Positions 52,247 to 61,447 of a stretch of 64,000 bases of DNA are shown here, piece after piece. The notes beneath the pieces are model-generated. The model saw nothing but the letters and a program-made list of their open reading frames with translations. It ran no database searches and was not told the origin of the DNA. The position numbers and the translations under genes were made by a program. The stretch is from Vibrio fortis (GTDB taxonomy: Bacteria; Pseudomonadota; Gammaproteobacteria; Enterobacterales; Vibrionaceae): positions 1,612,001 through 1,676,000 of the forward strand of contig NZ_AP025488.1 of assembly GCF_024347475.1 (NCBI RefSeq), in the 5' to 3' direction. Within the stretch, counting starts at the first letter, position 1, and each line of letters starts with the position of its first letter.

Positions 52247-53779
52247 GTGAATTTTACAAATATGGCCTTGTCAAAAAGTTTAGTTCGTCAGTCTCATTTC
52301 CTAGGTACAAAGATACGTAACCTAAGGAAACGCAACCATTTAACTATGGAAGATCTCTCTGCGCGTTGTATAAGAGTGAACCCAGAGTACGCACCCTCTG
52401 TCTCCTACCTCTCCATGATTGAGCGAGGAAAGCGCGTCCCGAGTATCGATATGCTTGAAGTGATCGCTGAAGTTTTCCAGAAAAACCCGACTTGGTTTTT
52501 GGACGATGAGCCAGAGCAACAAGCGATCACGCCAGATAAGGGCAATCGAGGCGGGATAAGCGGAATGGCTTTGGAGCCGAGTTTCTTATTCTCCAATGAC
52601 ATTCTTCAGATTGCCATTCCAGAAATGCTCTCTCAAACGGGCATTTCCGGACGGCAATTTGCACATCTACTCATTCGAGCACATCAAGAAAGCAACCAAA
52701 ACCACTTTCCAGATTTAGAACGCGCAGCGGAAGAGGTGGGGCTAAAACGTCTTAATTTGAGCGTTGAAGACCTTATCGATATTGCACGTGGGTTAGGAAT
52801 ACAGATCCGATGGGTTACACGCACACCACAAGATGTCGTCGATGAGCTTGGCATCAATGCGAAACAGTTGGTGACATCCTTCTTTGAGCCACCAGGTACT
52901 ATTTATCTCAATGAGATCCTTAAAGAGTACCCAACTCGCCTTAAGTACGACCTTGCTGTTTACATTGGTCATTGCATCTTGCACAGCAAAGAAGGTTTGA
53001 AAAGCGTATTGTCGGTTGGTAATAACAACACATGGGATGACGCTCAAAGCAAAACCTCTTCTCAACTGAATTCGCAAGACATCCTACAAGCATGGCGAGA
53101 CTTTGAATCAAGTTTCTTTGCTGGTGCTTTACTCTGCCCGAAAGTACCGTTCAGGCAACTACTGGATAGAACGGGTTATGAAATCGACGTACACAAAAGA
53201 GCGGGGGTTTCCCCCTCTGTTGCAATGCGAAGAATGACGGTAGTATCGCCCTACCCTCACTGGCACTACTTCGATGCTTACGGCCCAGGAAAACTCAAGG
53301 CAGTCTATCGAGGTAACGGGATACCACTTCCGTGGGGCAACATGCGAACAGTAGCCGACCCATGTCAGCACTGGGCAGTGTTCCGGAGATTATCAGAGCC
53401 TAGAGACGGTAGCTCAGCACAGATTTCTATCCTAAATGTAGGTGATGAGCCAAGGATCTACTGTTGTGAATCCATCAACATGACTGATCCAGCGGGCAAC
53501 AATCGTGTGCTGTGTGCGGGGATCGACCTCAACCCTGCGATTGATGCTCAAGGTGGTGATTCGAGAGAGATAGCAGAGCAACTAAAAGCGTCATGCGTTA
53601 ATAATGGCGGTTCGGTAGCGATTCCACGCAATATTAAGAAAGATCTTACGACCATCGCTAAGATTCTAAATATCAATTGGATTGAACGAGGGATAGAAAC
53701 AGAAGCTCGACTCATCTGTTCCCGAGGCGGAGAGTGTCCACGTCAGCCAAGCTGTTATTCAAAGTGTGGAGAAAGTTAA
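52247..53779 (+). CDS. XRE-family regulator with DUF3612 domain (ScfR/RamB-like)
   Basis: A 510-aa protein. An XRE HTH at about residues 15-90 (LGTKIRNLRKRNHLTMEDLSARC, YLSMIERGKRVPSIDMLEVIAEV) is followed by a large middle region and a Cys-rich C-terminus (CSRGGECPRQPSCYSKC) as in short-chain fatty acyl regulators. Such proteins control glyoxylate or propionate genes in other bacteria. The segment YIGHCILHS sits where DUF955-like regulators carry a metal site. It is divergent from the MSG-like gene and may regulate it. The start is set to the first ATG of the frame at 52247; one two codons into the second line of the protein (MALSK, 52262) is also possible. Confidence 0.85.
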   Translation: MNFTNMALSKSLVRQSHFLGTKIRNLRKRNHLTMEDLSARCIRVNPEYAPSVSYLSMIERGKRVPSIDMLEVIAEVFQKNPTWFLDDEPEQQAITPDKGNRGGISGMALEPSFLFSNDILQIAIPEMLSQTGISGRQFAHLLIRAHQESNQNHFPDLERAAEEVGLKRLNLSVEDLIDIARGLGIQIRWVTRTPQDVVDELGINAKQLVTSFFEPPGTIYLNEILKEYPTRLKYDLAVYIGHCILHSKEGLKSVLSVGNNNTWDDAQSKTSSQLNSQDILQAWRDFESSFFAGALLCPKVPFRQLLDRTGYEIDVHKRAGVSPSVAMRRMTVVSPYPHWHYFDAYGPGKLKAVYRGNGIPLPWGNMRTVADPCQHWAVFRRLSEPRDGSSAQISILNVGDEPRIYCCESINMTDPAGNNRVLCAGIDLNPAIDAQGGDSREIAEQLKASCVNNGGSVAIPRNIKKDLTTIAKILNINWIERGIETEARLICSRGGECPRQPSCYSKCGES

Positions 53780-53859
53780 GAGTTAAGCGTGAAGAAGGTT
53801 AAGTGTGGAAAGGGCTAATAGCGTCATTGGCAAAGTGGCTAATCAGAAACGCTAGGCAA

Positions 53860-53967
53860 AAAAAAAACCAACCACAATAAACGTGATTGGCTATATATTT
53901 TGTGTGAACAATAAAGGTTCACTAACAACGTCAGTTGGCTAGGTGACCCTCGGCTTAAGAAGGGTCA
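53860..53967 (-). ncRNA. qrr: Qrr quorum-regulatory small RNA (copy B)
   Basis: On the minus strand it reads the same architecture as copy A: 5' hairpin GACCCT/AGGGTC with the same TCTTAAGCCG loop, the identical CTAGCCAACTGACGTTGTTA core, a GTGAAC/GTTCAC hairpin with a different loop (CTTTATT against CTACATT), and a terminator GCCAATCAC/GTGGTTGGT ending in ten T residues. Predicted length about 108 nt, the same as copy A. The RNA ends about 80 bp beyond the stop of the regulator gene (convergent). Confidence 0.93.
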
Positions 53968-53977
53968 CTTATACTAA

Positions 53978-53994
53978 TGCAGTATGCGTGCCAA
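53978..53994 (-). promoter_or_regulatory. Sigma-54 promoter of qrr copy B
   Basis: On the minus strand TTGGCACGCATACTGCA gives -24 GG and -12 GC 10 bp apart, 12 bp upstream of the predicted TGACCC start. Confidence 0.88.
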
Positions 53995-54055
53995 CTTTTA
54001 AAACCCCATTTTACTACGCATCAGCACACTTATTAGTCGTTTATGGCTTAGTAAT

Positions 54056-54081
54056 TTGCAATTTGAAATTGCATTTTGCAA
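54056..54081 (-). promoter_or_regulatory. Candidate LuxO binding sites upstream of qrr copy B
   Basis: TTGCATTTTGCAA (54069-54081) matches TTGCA-W3-TGCAA exactly; it is preceded by a half-matching TTGCAATTTGAAA (54056-54068). Both lie about 75-100 bp upstream of the sigma-54 promoter. Confidence 0.82.
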
Positions 54082-54242
54082 TCAATATTAATAACGCTAG
54101 TGATTATGTTGTTATTACGATGAATTAATGAATGTTCTGTAAACGGCTTTCAAGCACGAGCAATCCTCTGTATACATAATTAATACGTAATATATTGAAA
54201 ATAAACACCTATTATCTTAAGTCCAACGAAATGTCTTAGGGC

Positions 54243-54284
54243 AAAAAAAACGCAAACATGATGAAATCAGTTTGCGTTTTTTTG
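54243..54284 (-). terminator. Rho-independent terminator of rhlE
   Basis: A stem of CGCAAAC / GTTTGCG extended by A/T pairs, with a 12-nt loop; the minus-strand end has eight T residues. The interval from here to qrr copy B (54082-54242) has nothing else recognised. Confidence 0.88.
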
Positions 54285-54309
54285 TTAACAACAGATGTGA
54301 GCGAGTCCG

Positions 54310-55908
54310 TTACTTATTGTTGGCACCTGCTCTGGATTTGTTGCGATTACCCGTGTTCGATTTACCTGCTGTTCCTTTTGGACCATAGCTTGAGCCGTAA
54401 CCAGACTTACCTTGAGTCGCTTGGTTGGCTTTACCACCACGTTTCGCTGTAGACGGCTTCTTCCCAGCTGTCGCTGGCTTTGAGCTTGAACCTGTGGCAC
54501 TCGTAGGCTTTTTACCTTTACCGCGCTTAAAGTTACTCCCATTATTCTTAACAGTGGCGTCATCACCACCTTGAGCTTTATGAGCAGTCGCTGGTTGGCG
54601 CTTGGGTGCAGGGCCGGTGCCCGGAGCGTGGCGCTTATTCTTGCCCACAGGCTTATGACCACGAGCGTTGTCCGCTGAACGCAGGCCGTCCGAATGTTCT
54701 GTCTTTGGCTTCTTAGGTTTTTTCGGTTTCTTTGGCTTAATTGGACGAGTATCCAGCTTGGATTCTGGCAATTTATTAACTGGGCTAAAGCCCTCTAGCT
54801 CACGACGCTCTAAAACTTGTTGGATAAGGCGTTCGATACCGAAAAGCTCAGAGGCCTCATCAGCACATACTAAAGAGATAGCCTTACCTACTTCGCCCGC
54901 ACGTCCAGTACGACCAATACGGTGTACATAGTCTTCAGAGACATGAGGAAGGTCGAAGTTAACAACTTGAGGAAGCTGAGGGATATCAATACCACGCGCA
55001 GCAATATCCGTTGCAACCAAGACTCGTACCTGACCCGTTTTAAAGTTTTCTAGAGCTTTTGTTCGCGCACCTTGGCTCTTATTACCGTGGATTGGCGCGG
55101 CAGTAATGCCTTGGTCGCCAAGAAAACGAGCGAGCTTGTTTGCACCGTGTTTGGTTTTGCTAAACACTAGAACTTGCTGCCAATCATTATCTTTAATGAG
55201 TTTTGCCAGCATTGGTGCTTTCTTTTTCTTGTCTGCAGGGTAAATACTCTGCTCTACCGTTTTCGCCGTGGAGTTTGCTGGGTTTACTGAGATCTCAACA
55301 GGGTTATTCACCAACCCTTTTGCTAGGCTGCGAATCTCATCCGAGAAAGTCGCCGAGAAGAGCAGGTTTTGACGCTTTTTAGGCAGGAAAGCTAAGATCT
55401 TGCGAATATCACGAATGAAACCCATATCTAACATGCGATCCGCTTCATCGAGTACCAAGATTTCTAGCTGGTCGAAACGGACTGCATTTTGATTATATAG
55501 ATCAAGCAAGCGCCCAGGTGTGGCAACCAAAACATCACTACCTTTGCGAAGCTTCTGCATTTGAGGATTAATCTTCACGCCACCGAATACAACCGATGAG
55601 TTAAGAGGCAAATTAATCCCATATTTCACAACACTTCCATTCACTTGCGCAGCCAGTTCACGAGTCGGTGTTAACACCAAAGCACGAACCTGATTAGCTC
55701 GAACACGTGGGCCTTTAGAAAGCAGTTCCAAAATAGGTAATGTGAAGCCGGCGGTTTTACCTGTACCAGTTTGAGCGGCTGCCATTACATCCTTTCCTTT
55801 TAAAACCGCTGGAATCGCTTTTTCTTGGATAGGTGATGGCTTGTCATAGCCTTGTGCTTCAATCGCTTGCAGAATAGGAGCAGAGAGGCCTAGGGAGGTA
55901 AAACTCAT
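54310..55908 (-). CDS. rhlE: DEAD-box ATP-dependent RNA helicase, RhlE type
   Basis: A 532-aa protein. The helicase core (about residues 1-370) has all motifs: Q motif YDKPSPIQ, Walker A AQTGTGKT, PTRELAAQ, DEAD in VLDEADRM, SAT, and HRIGRTGRAG. The C-terminal about 150 residues are a low-complexity basic tail with a KPKKPKKPKKPK repeat and Gly/Lys/Ser-rich stretches, as in Vibrio RhlE. It remodels RNA, probably ribosomal or mRNA degradation substrates. The gene stands alone with its own terminator. Confidence 0.93.
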   Translation of the reverse strand: MSFTSLGLSAPILQAIEAQGYDKPSPIQEKAIPAVLKGKDVMAAAQTGTGKTAGFTLPILELLSKGPRVRANQVRALVLTPTRELAAQVNGSVVKYGINLPLNSSVVFGGVKINPQMQKLRKGSDVLVATPGRLLDLYNQNAVRFDQLEILVLDEADRMLDMGFIRDIRKILAFLPKKRQNLLFSATFSDEIRSLAKGLVNNPVEISVNPANSTAKTVEQSIYPADKKKKAPMLAKLIKDNDWQQVLVFSKTKHGANKLARFLGDQGITAAPIHGNKSQGARTKALENFKTGQVRVLVATDIAARGIDIPQLPQVVNFDLPHVSEDYVHRIGRTGRAGEVGKAISLVCADEASELFGIERLIQQVLERRELEGFSPVNKLPESKLDTRPIKPKKPKKPKKPKTEHSDGLRSADNARGHKPVGKNKRHAPGTGPAPKRQPATAHKAQGGDDATVKNNGSNFKRGKGKKPTSATGSSSKPATAGKKPSTAKRGGKANQATQGKSGYGSSYGPKGTAGKSNTGNRNKSRAGANNK

Positions 55909-56058
55909 AGAATAATGTCTCAGTTAACGAAAAGGTAAGCTCAGTGCGAAGTTCGCCTGGGCTGAGTAACGCTAAATCGTGATCAACTTCGCGTTACAAA
56001 GCGCGGTATTCTGAGGCTTTTAACCCAATTCAGCAACTAAATTCTAATTCGAACTCTA

Positions 56059-57411
56059 CTAACTTGCGCGCTTTCTCTGGTACATTTTTTCATCAGCCGC
56101 TTTCAACAGCTCATCAACATCACCAAACTGCTCCGAGTAAGCCACCCAACCAATGCTGACACTCAGGGAAATACGCTGACCATCAAACTCAACAGGCTCA
56201 TCATTAATGTCTTGTTCAAGCTTGTTGCGGATTGCCGTCAGGTGCACTTCGCTATGAACTCTAGGAAGTAGTAACAAAAATTCATCGCCGCCAATTCGCG
56301 CCACAATGTCAGAACTTCGAAGTGTGTCTTTAATTCGTTTCGCCACAACGACTAAGACTCTATCCCCTGCGGCGTGACCGTAGGTATCATTAATTGATTT
56401 AAAGCGATTCAGATCAATGTTCATCACTGTAAAGCGATCCAAAGGATGGCGCTGTGCATTCTTAAACGCGAGGTTTAAGCTATACATAAAATAGCGACGA
56501 TTCGGCAGCATAGTCAGTTCATCATGCATTGCACGACTGTCTGCGACGGCATATAAGCGATAGATGGCTAAGAATGCCAAAGCCAAAAGCACCAGTAGCG
56601 AGTAGCCTATGATTCGTACTACATAAATACGCTGCCATGGTACATCCATTAGAATATTTTCTTGTCCAGAAAGAGCGAGATACCAGCCCCCATAAGGAAA
56701 GTTGGCCATTTCGGTTGCAAACGCATGGCTAAAGACTTCGCTGTCGCCATAGAACACTGAGCCGCTCTTGCCACCGCTATTAAAGCCACGAATCGCCAGC
56801 TTATAGTGGCTTTCCAGCTGCAACGCACCGACATCTTTGAGCAAAGAATCCAAAGAGATCACAGCACTCGAAACACCCCAATACTGGTGATTAAACGGCG
56901 GATCCATAAAAATCGGCGTGCGAGTGATAAGAGCCCATCCCCCTTGAAACAATTCGAAAGGCCCAGAGATAAAGGTTTGTCCTAACTGGCGAGCGAGATC
57001 AACCGATAACCACTGTTCAGGGTGATCTCGATAATCAATGCCGAGTATTCCCTCGTTGCCTTCCAGCGGATAGACGAAACTCAGCACATCGTCTTTCGCT
57101 ATACCAATCAACTGAATGTGCGCGCCATCTTGAATAATACTGTCTGCAATTTTGTTCCAATCTTCAGGGCTGCCTTTGGGATCAATAGCCACTTGTGTCG
57201 ACATTCCATTGAGCAGATACATATCAGTAACAATCACTGCCTCAATTCTCGACCTCACTATCGCAAGTTGTCTTTTAGCTTCGGAGAATGCTTCATTTTT
57301 TAAAAAGTTAATCTGTTTGTTATGAAACATCTCAACCGCTACTACGGTTGTAAGCAAAAATAAACAAGACAATATCCTGGCAGACCACTGCTTACTTGAA
57401 CGATACGGCAT
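56059..57411 (-). CDS. Membrane-bound GGDEF diguanylate cyclase
   Basis: A 450-aa protein. A first membrane helix (about 8-27), a periplasmic CHASE-like sensor region (about 28-272) and a second helix (about 274-292) precede the GGDEF domain (about 300-448). The active-site GGDEF (374-378) is intact, and the preceding RSSD forms a canonical inhibitory I-site five residues upstream. It should make c-di-GMP in response to a periplasmic signal. The signal is unknown. The gene is alone and divergent from a lipoprotein. Confidence 0.92.
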   Translation of the reverse strand: MPYRSSKQWSARILSCLFLLTTVVAVEMFHNKQINFLKNEAFSEAKRQLAIVRSRIEAVIVTDMYLLNGMSTQVAIDPKGSPEDWNKIADSIIQDGAHIQLIGIAKDDVLSFVYPLEGNEGILGIDYRDHPEQWLSVDLARQLGQTFISGPFELFQGGWALITRTPIFMDPPFNHQYWGVSSAVISLDSLLKDVGALQLESHYKLAIRGFNSGGKSGSVFYGDSEVFSHAFATEMANFPYGGWYLALSGQENILMDVPWQRIYVVRIIGYSLLVLLALAFLAIYRLYAVADSRAMHDELTMLPNRRYFMYSLNLAFKNAQRHPLDRFTVMNIDLNRFKSINDTYGHAAGDRVLVVVAKRIKDTLRSSDIVARIGGDEFLLLLPRVHSEVHLTAIRNKLEQDINDEPVEFDGQRISLSVSIGWVAYSEQFGDVDELLKAADEKMYQRKRAS

Positions 57412-57723
57412 CTTCGTTCCTCCTGCTCTGTCTATTCTTGTATGTTACTGCAGCAAAAATCAGTCCATTTTTACTCATATCGCAACTTTTTGCGTAAGTT
57501 GCTTCCATAGTAAGCTGCTCGCAGAAGAAAAATCTATAACTTGTAAAGTTCCAGTGCCAATATTGAGCTTTTCATCACCAACGACATTCACAAAACCAAT
57601 TGCTAGCCTTTCATTTCTCATTATGAGCAATAAAAATAACAACATGCTGACTAAAGACTTACACTTTTCAGTATGTTCAATGTTACTTTTTCTTTTCTTA
57701 TTCTTCAGTTGGATACTTTTGAT
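57412..57723. other. Divergent intergenic region between a GGDEF gene and a lipoprotein gene
   Basis: About 310 bp. It should hold both promoters. A frame running from 57673 is open into the lipoprotein but its first 17 codons are unlikely to be translated. No strong palindrome or terminator was recognised. Confidence 0.45.
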
Positions 57724-58869
57724 ATGAAGCTAAAAACAATAACACTAGGCGTTCTTCTATCCACTTCTGTCGTTACGGGCTGTTTTGCGCAACAAAGCAC
57801 CACCAACAAAACCGTTGCTCCTCAAACAGCACAAAGTCCTCAACTACAGAACACTCAACAACAAAGCTTTAAAGCATCCGCAGATATCATTAGAAACACG
57901 TACGAAAGCCAACTCTATACGCTACCTGCTTTTAAAGAGGGGCATTATGGTGTTCGTATGTTCCGCCAAACCCAAGATGAAAAGTATGCTGCAGCCGTTT
58001 GGAGTGACATGGCACGTGTTGCGAGTAAATTGAGTCGACTGTCCAATGATGTGTATACCCAAGAACAAATCGTTCTCTACTCTGAAAAGCGTATCGCTTC
58101 GTATGTTGATGAAGACGACGAGCGCAGCGTTCGCCGCTACAACATCACCAAACACATGCCAGAGTATCTGTTTTTGGGTGTTGATTTGCTCGGTTCAATG
58201 GCTCGTGCGAATGAATATGGGTTAGAACACCAGAACGATGACAAACTAAGAGAGATCATTCGCCGCTACGACTTCTCAAAATACGCGACAAATGAAGAGA
58301 TGGTCAAAGCGTGGGCTGCTCAGCTTGCAAACCAAGTCTACTGGCTACGCCAATTAGGGGAACAAGATGTGGTGAATGAGTTCGTTGAAACGTTCAAATC
58401 TGCTTACCCTGACAGCCAAGACAAGCAACTCTCTACGCAACAGTTTGGGAACAAAATCTACGGGATGACACACATTATTTTCGGTGATTCAGAATACTAT
58501 CAACATCAGGTCAGCGAGAAAGAGCACCAATGGATTTACGACTATTTCCGTGAAAACATCGATACCATACTGCTACGAGCCAAAGAAGACGTGATCGCTG
58601 AAGTCGGTCTAACCTTTTTATTAGCGGGTTTAGAAGATGACCCAGTCGTAGAGAAAACACGCCTGGCCATTCAAGCGTCTATTGATAAACAACAAGGGAT
58701 GATTCCATCCATCACTGGCGACTTCGATCTAGAATATGGCGAGCATCGAAATGTGCTGGCGATCATGCTACTCGACTGGCAGCAAGTGAATGAGGCTCCA
58801 ACGTTCAAAAAGCATCCAAAAGTATTCAGTAACCTGCCGTATGGTTTAGTAGAGAACAAGCCACATTAA
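57724..58869 (+). CDS. Lipoprotein of the DUF3541 type (tentative)
   Basis: A 381-aa protein; the ATG at 57724 (MKLKTITLG) gives a proper lipoprotein signal with lipobox VTGC (Cys near residue 20), so the upstream frame is disregarded. A low-complexity Gln/Thr/Asn linker (about 23-55) is followed by a helical domain rich in Tyr, Arg and acidic residues. I recall DUF3541 proteins of this length in Vibrio; the label is tentative. The residue after Cys is Phe, which is compatible with outer-membrane sorting. Function is unknown. Confidence 0.65.
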   Translation: MKLKTITLGVLLSTSVVTGCFAQQSTTNKTVAPQTAQSPQLQNTQQQSFKASADIIRNTYESQLYTLPAFKEGHYGVRMFRQTQDEKYAAAVWSDMARVASKLSRLSNDVYTQEQIVLYSEKRIASYVDEDDERSVRRYNITKHMPEYLFLGVDLLGSMARANEYGLEHQNDDKLREIIRRYDFSKYATNEEMVKAWAAQLANQVYWLRQLGEQDVVNEFVETFKSAYPDSQDKQLSTQQFGNKIYGMTHIIFGDSEYYQHQVSEKEHQWIYDYFRENIDTILLRAKEDVIAEVGLTFLLAGLEDDPVVEKTRLAIQASIDKQQGMIPSITGDFDLEYGEHRNVLAIMLLDWQQVNEAPTFKKHPKVFSNLPYGLVENKPH

Positions 58870-58944
58870 AGATTCGTTTTAAAAACACGAGTACTAAAGC
58901 CAACACATCAAACCCAAGCATCGTTCCGCTTGGGTTTGTGCTAT

Positions 58945-59559
58945 TTATTGCGACTTCCTCTTATTCATGACAATCGTAAAATCACCATCGCAGTAGCCAT
59001 CTATCAACGTGACATCTTCACAAAGCGTTTTACAGAACCGGTAAACACCTTGCGGATGATAACTGACAAGCAACTGCCGAGCTGGATAGTAATGTTTGTC
59101 TAATAGGTTAAATACCAGCGTTTTATTGGCTAGCCCATACATTCTAGTGATCATCGATGTCAGATAGTGCTCGTTTTTAGAGGCATAATTAAGTGAACCA
59201 CTCGCCACGACCACATCATGAGAATTCAAAGGCATGGTACTGATGTCGCCACGGGTAAAAGCACACATAGGATTTTGGTGTCGCGCTTTGGCTTGCTGAT
59301 AAAATGTCGCATGTTGCTCGACGCCAAGGTAAGAAGGGATCGAGTATTGTGCTGTCAGAAATGGATACAAATCCCCGTAACCACACCCGAGATCAAGTAC
59401 CGTCTGGCCTTCAAACTCAACACTATTAGCAATCACCGAAAAGCGAGCATGTTGAGATTCTCGGTCTGTCCAGCCGAGAGAACGCGCCCCATCGTCAGGC
59501 CAACGCTTCGACTGCTTTCTGTGATACCAATATATTCTAAAACGATCGAACCAATGCAT
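58945..59559 (-). CDS. SAM-dependent methyltransferase
   Basis: A 204-aa cytosolic protein with a class-I Rossmann-fold methyltransferase domain. Motif I is VLDLGCGYGDLYPFL (about residues 55-69), followed by an acidic loop, and the later GDISTMPLNSHDVVVASGSLNYASKNE contains motifs III-IV. The substrate is unknown. Its start overlaps the stop of the small upstream membrane protein gene, suggesting translational coupling. Confidence 0.85.
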   Translation of the reverse strand: MHWFDRFRIYWYHRKQSKRWPDDGARSLGWTDRESQHARFSVIANSVEFEGQTVLDLGCGYGDLYPFLTAQYSIPSYLGVEQHATFYQQAKARHQNPMCAFTRGDISTMPLNSHDVVVASGSLNYASKNEHYLTSMITRMYGLANKTLVFNLLDKHYYPARQLLVSYHPQGVYRFCKTLCEDVTLIDGYCDGDFTIVMNKRKSQ

Positions 59560-59831
59560 TACTGAGTATCGCTAGAAGTCGGTAGATAACTGCCAATTTT
59601 GTAACCAATCGCATAGCCAACGACTGCTACCGTAACAAAAACCATTGCAGAGAAGACATAAGCAACACTCGCCATTACACCGCCCCCCCAAACCACGCTA
59701 AATACCAAGCCTAAATACGCTTCTTTAGGCCATTGCGTCACTGGAAAGTGGCTATCACCTGCCAATAAAAAAATCAGAGCCGATACTAATGAAGTTGCAA
59801 CCAATAAGCCGACACATACTCTTGTTTTCAT
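59559..59831 (-). CDS. Small membrane protein upstream of the methyltransferase
   Basis: A 90-aa protein with three likely membrane helices (about 5-24, 32-50 and 53-75) and a short polar tail. Its stop overlaps the start of the methyltransferase. No family is recognised. The coupling suggests that the two act together or in the same membrane-related process, but this is weak inference. Confidence 0.6.
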   Translation of the reverse strand: MKTRVCVGLLVATSLVSALIFLLAGDSHFPVTQWPKEAYLGLVFSVVWGGGVMASVAYVFSAMVFVTVAVVGYAIGYKIGSYLPTSSDTQ

Positions 59832-59960
59832 AATAAGCCTTTATTAAATAACGCGATAAAACAATACGTTGAAGGTTTACGCACGTGAGAAGTATATACG
59901 AGATAGGGTCACCTCACTATTCCCCTTACGAGCGATACTGATCGATTAATACAGGCAGCC

Positions 59961-60006
59961 AAAAAATAAAAAAACGGGCACTTAAGTCAAAGCCTAAGTG
60001 CCCGTC
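59961..60006 (-). terminator. Rho-independent terminator of nupC
   Basis: A perfect 11-bp stem ACGGGCACTTA / TAAGTGCCCGT with a 10-nt loop; the minus-strand side is followed by a long T run. It lies about 85 bp after the nupC stop. Confidence 0.92.
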
Positions 60007-60086
60007 AATAGAGTTACATTGTTCTATTCCACTACTCTTATCATCGCCACAAGGGGGTTATGTAAGAGAAGGGAAGTAACCGCGGA

Positions 60087-61295
60087 TTACAACAAGATGA
60101 AGATACCCGCTAAACACGCACTCATCAGATTCGCCAATGTCCCGGCAGCAACTGCTTTAAGCCCAAGGTTTGCAACGTCAGCACGACGCTCAGGCGCAAT
60201 AACACCGATAGAACCTAACTGAATCGCAATAGAACCGATGTTCGCAAAACCACACAACGCAAATGTGATGATCACTTGGCTGTGTTCAGACAGTAGCGCT
60301 TTGTTTTCTACGAAGTCGATGAAAGCAACAAACTCGTTCATGATGATCTTCTGACCAATGTACGAACCAGCCATGAGTACTTCATCACTTGGAATACCAA
60401 TCACCCAAGCCAGTGGAGAGAACAAGTAACCAAATACAGCTTGCAGTGTGATACCAGTAAAACCAAAGGTTTCACCTAGGCTCTCAAGGCCAGTGTTCAC
60501 CATTGCGATAACACTTACGAAGGCAATCAGCATGGTACCTACCGCAACTGCGACTTTCATACCATTCATCGCACCACTTGCTAGCGCATCAATTACGTTA
60601 CTTTGATCAGCTTTGTCTAATTCAATATTGTCGTAATCACTCGGCGTGTCTAACTCTGGAACAATGATCTTAGCCATTAGAAGGCTGCCCGGTGCCGCCA
60701 TAAAGCTCGCTGCGATAAGGTACTTAAGCTCAACACCAAGACCAGCGTAACCACCCAGTACACTGCCCGCTACCGATGCCATACCACCAGCCATCACTGC
60801 AAACAGTTCTGAACGAGTCATTGATTTTAAGAAAGGTCGAATAAGAAGTGGCGACTCGCCTTGAGAAAGGAAGATATTACCGGTTGCAACCAGAGACTCT
60901 GCCTTGCTGGTACCCAACAACTTTTGAACGGCACCACCTAAAACTTGAATCACTTTCTGCATCACACCGAGATAATACAGTGCAGAAATAAGCGCGCTAA
61001 AGAAGATGATGATTGGAAGTACACGCACTGCGAAGATAAACCCTTCGGTAGCAAGACCACCAAAAAGGAATGAAATACCCGCATCCGCAAAGCCAAGTAG
61101 GCTAGAAACACCACTACTTAAGCTCGTAAGCGCCATTTGTCCCCAAGGGAAGTACAACACTAGAGCAGCAAAACTAATTTGAAGCAAGAAGGCACGAATT
61201 ACCGTTTTCCAGTTGATCGCCGAACGGCTCTCAGATAGCAGGTACGCGCAAGCAATTAGTGCAAAAACACCAACAAAACCAAATAAAATATTCAT
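60087..61295 (-). CDS. nupC: NupC-family concentrative nucleoside transporter
   Basis: A 402-aa inner-membrane transporter of the CNT family with about ten helices. Signatures include FLSQGESPLLIRPFLKSMTRSELFAVMAGGMASVAGSVLGGYAGLGV and YLFSPLAWVIGIPSDEVLMAGSYIGQKIIMNEFVAF. It takes up nucleosides with Na+ or H+. The long leader with a structured fold and nearby CRP- and PurR-like sites suggests regulation by catabolite and purine status. It has its own terminator. Confidence 0.93.
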   Translation of the reverse strand: MNILFGFVGVFALIACAYLLSESRSAINWKTVIRAFLLQISFAALVLYFPWGQMALTSLSSGVSSLLGFADAGISFLFGGLATEGFIFAVRVLPIIIFFSALISALYYLGVMQKVIQVLGGAVQKLLGTSKAESLVATGNIFLSQGESPLLIRPFLKSMTRSELFAVMAGGMASVAGSVLGGYAGLGVELKYLIAASFMAAPGSLLMAKIIVPELDTPSDYDNIELDKADQSNVIDALASGAMNGMKVAVAVGTMLIAFVSVIAMVNTGLESLGETFGFTGITLQAVFGYLFSPLAWVIGIPSDEVLMAGSYIGQKIIMNEFVAFIDFVENKALLSEHSQVIITFALCGFANIGSIAIQLGSIGVIAPERRADVANLGLKAVAAGTLANLMSACLAGIFILL

Positions 61296-61447
61296 AAAAT
61301 TGTCCTAGAAATCCTTAAAGAGTGAACATGAGCCAAGCGAATGACATCAAAGGAAAAGGACAGAGAATCGCGGGCAATACGCTACGCGAAGAGGGTGTTA
61401 ACAACGTTAACGAATGTAACAACGAATTGTTCATGTAAGATCACCTT

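Noticed and set aside
57673..57723. N-terminal extension of the DUF3541-like lipoprotein
   Set aside because: The extension places a second hydrophobic segment before a perfect lipoprotein signal; the internal ATG is more likely.
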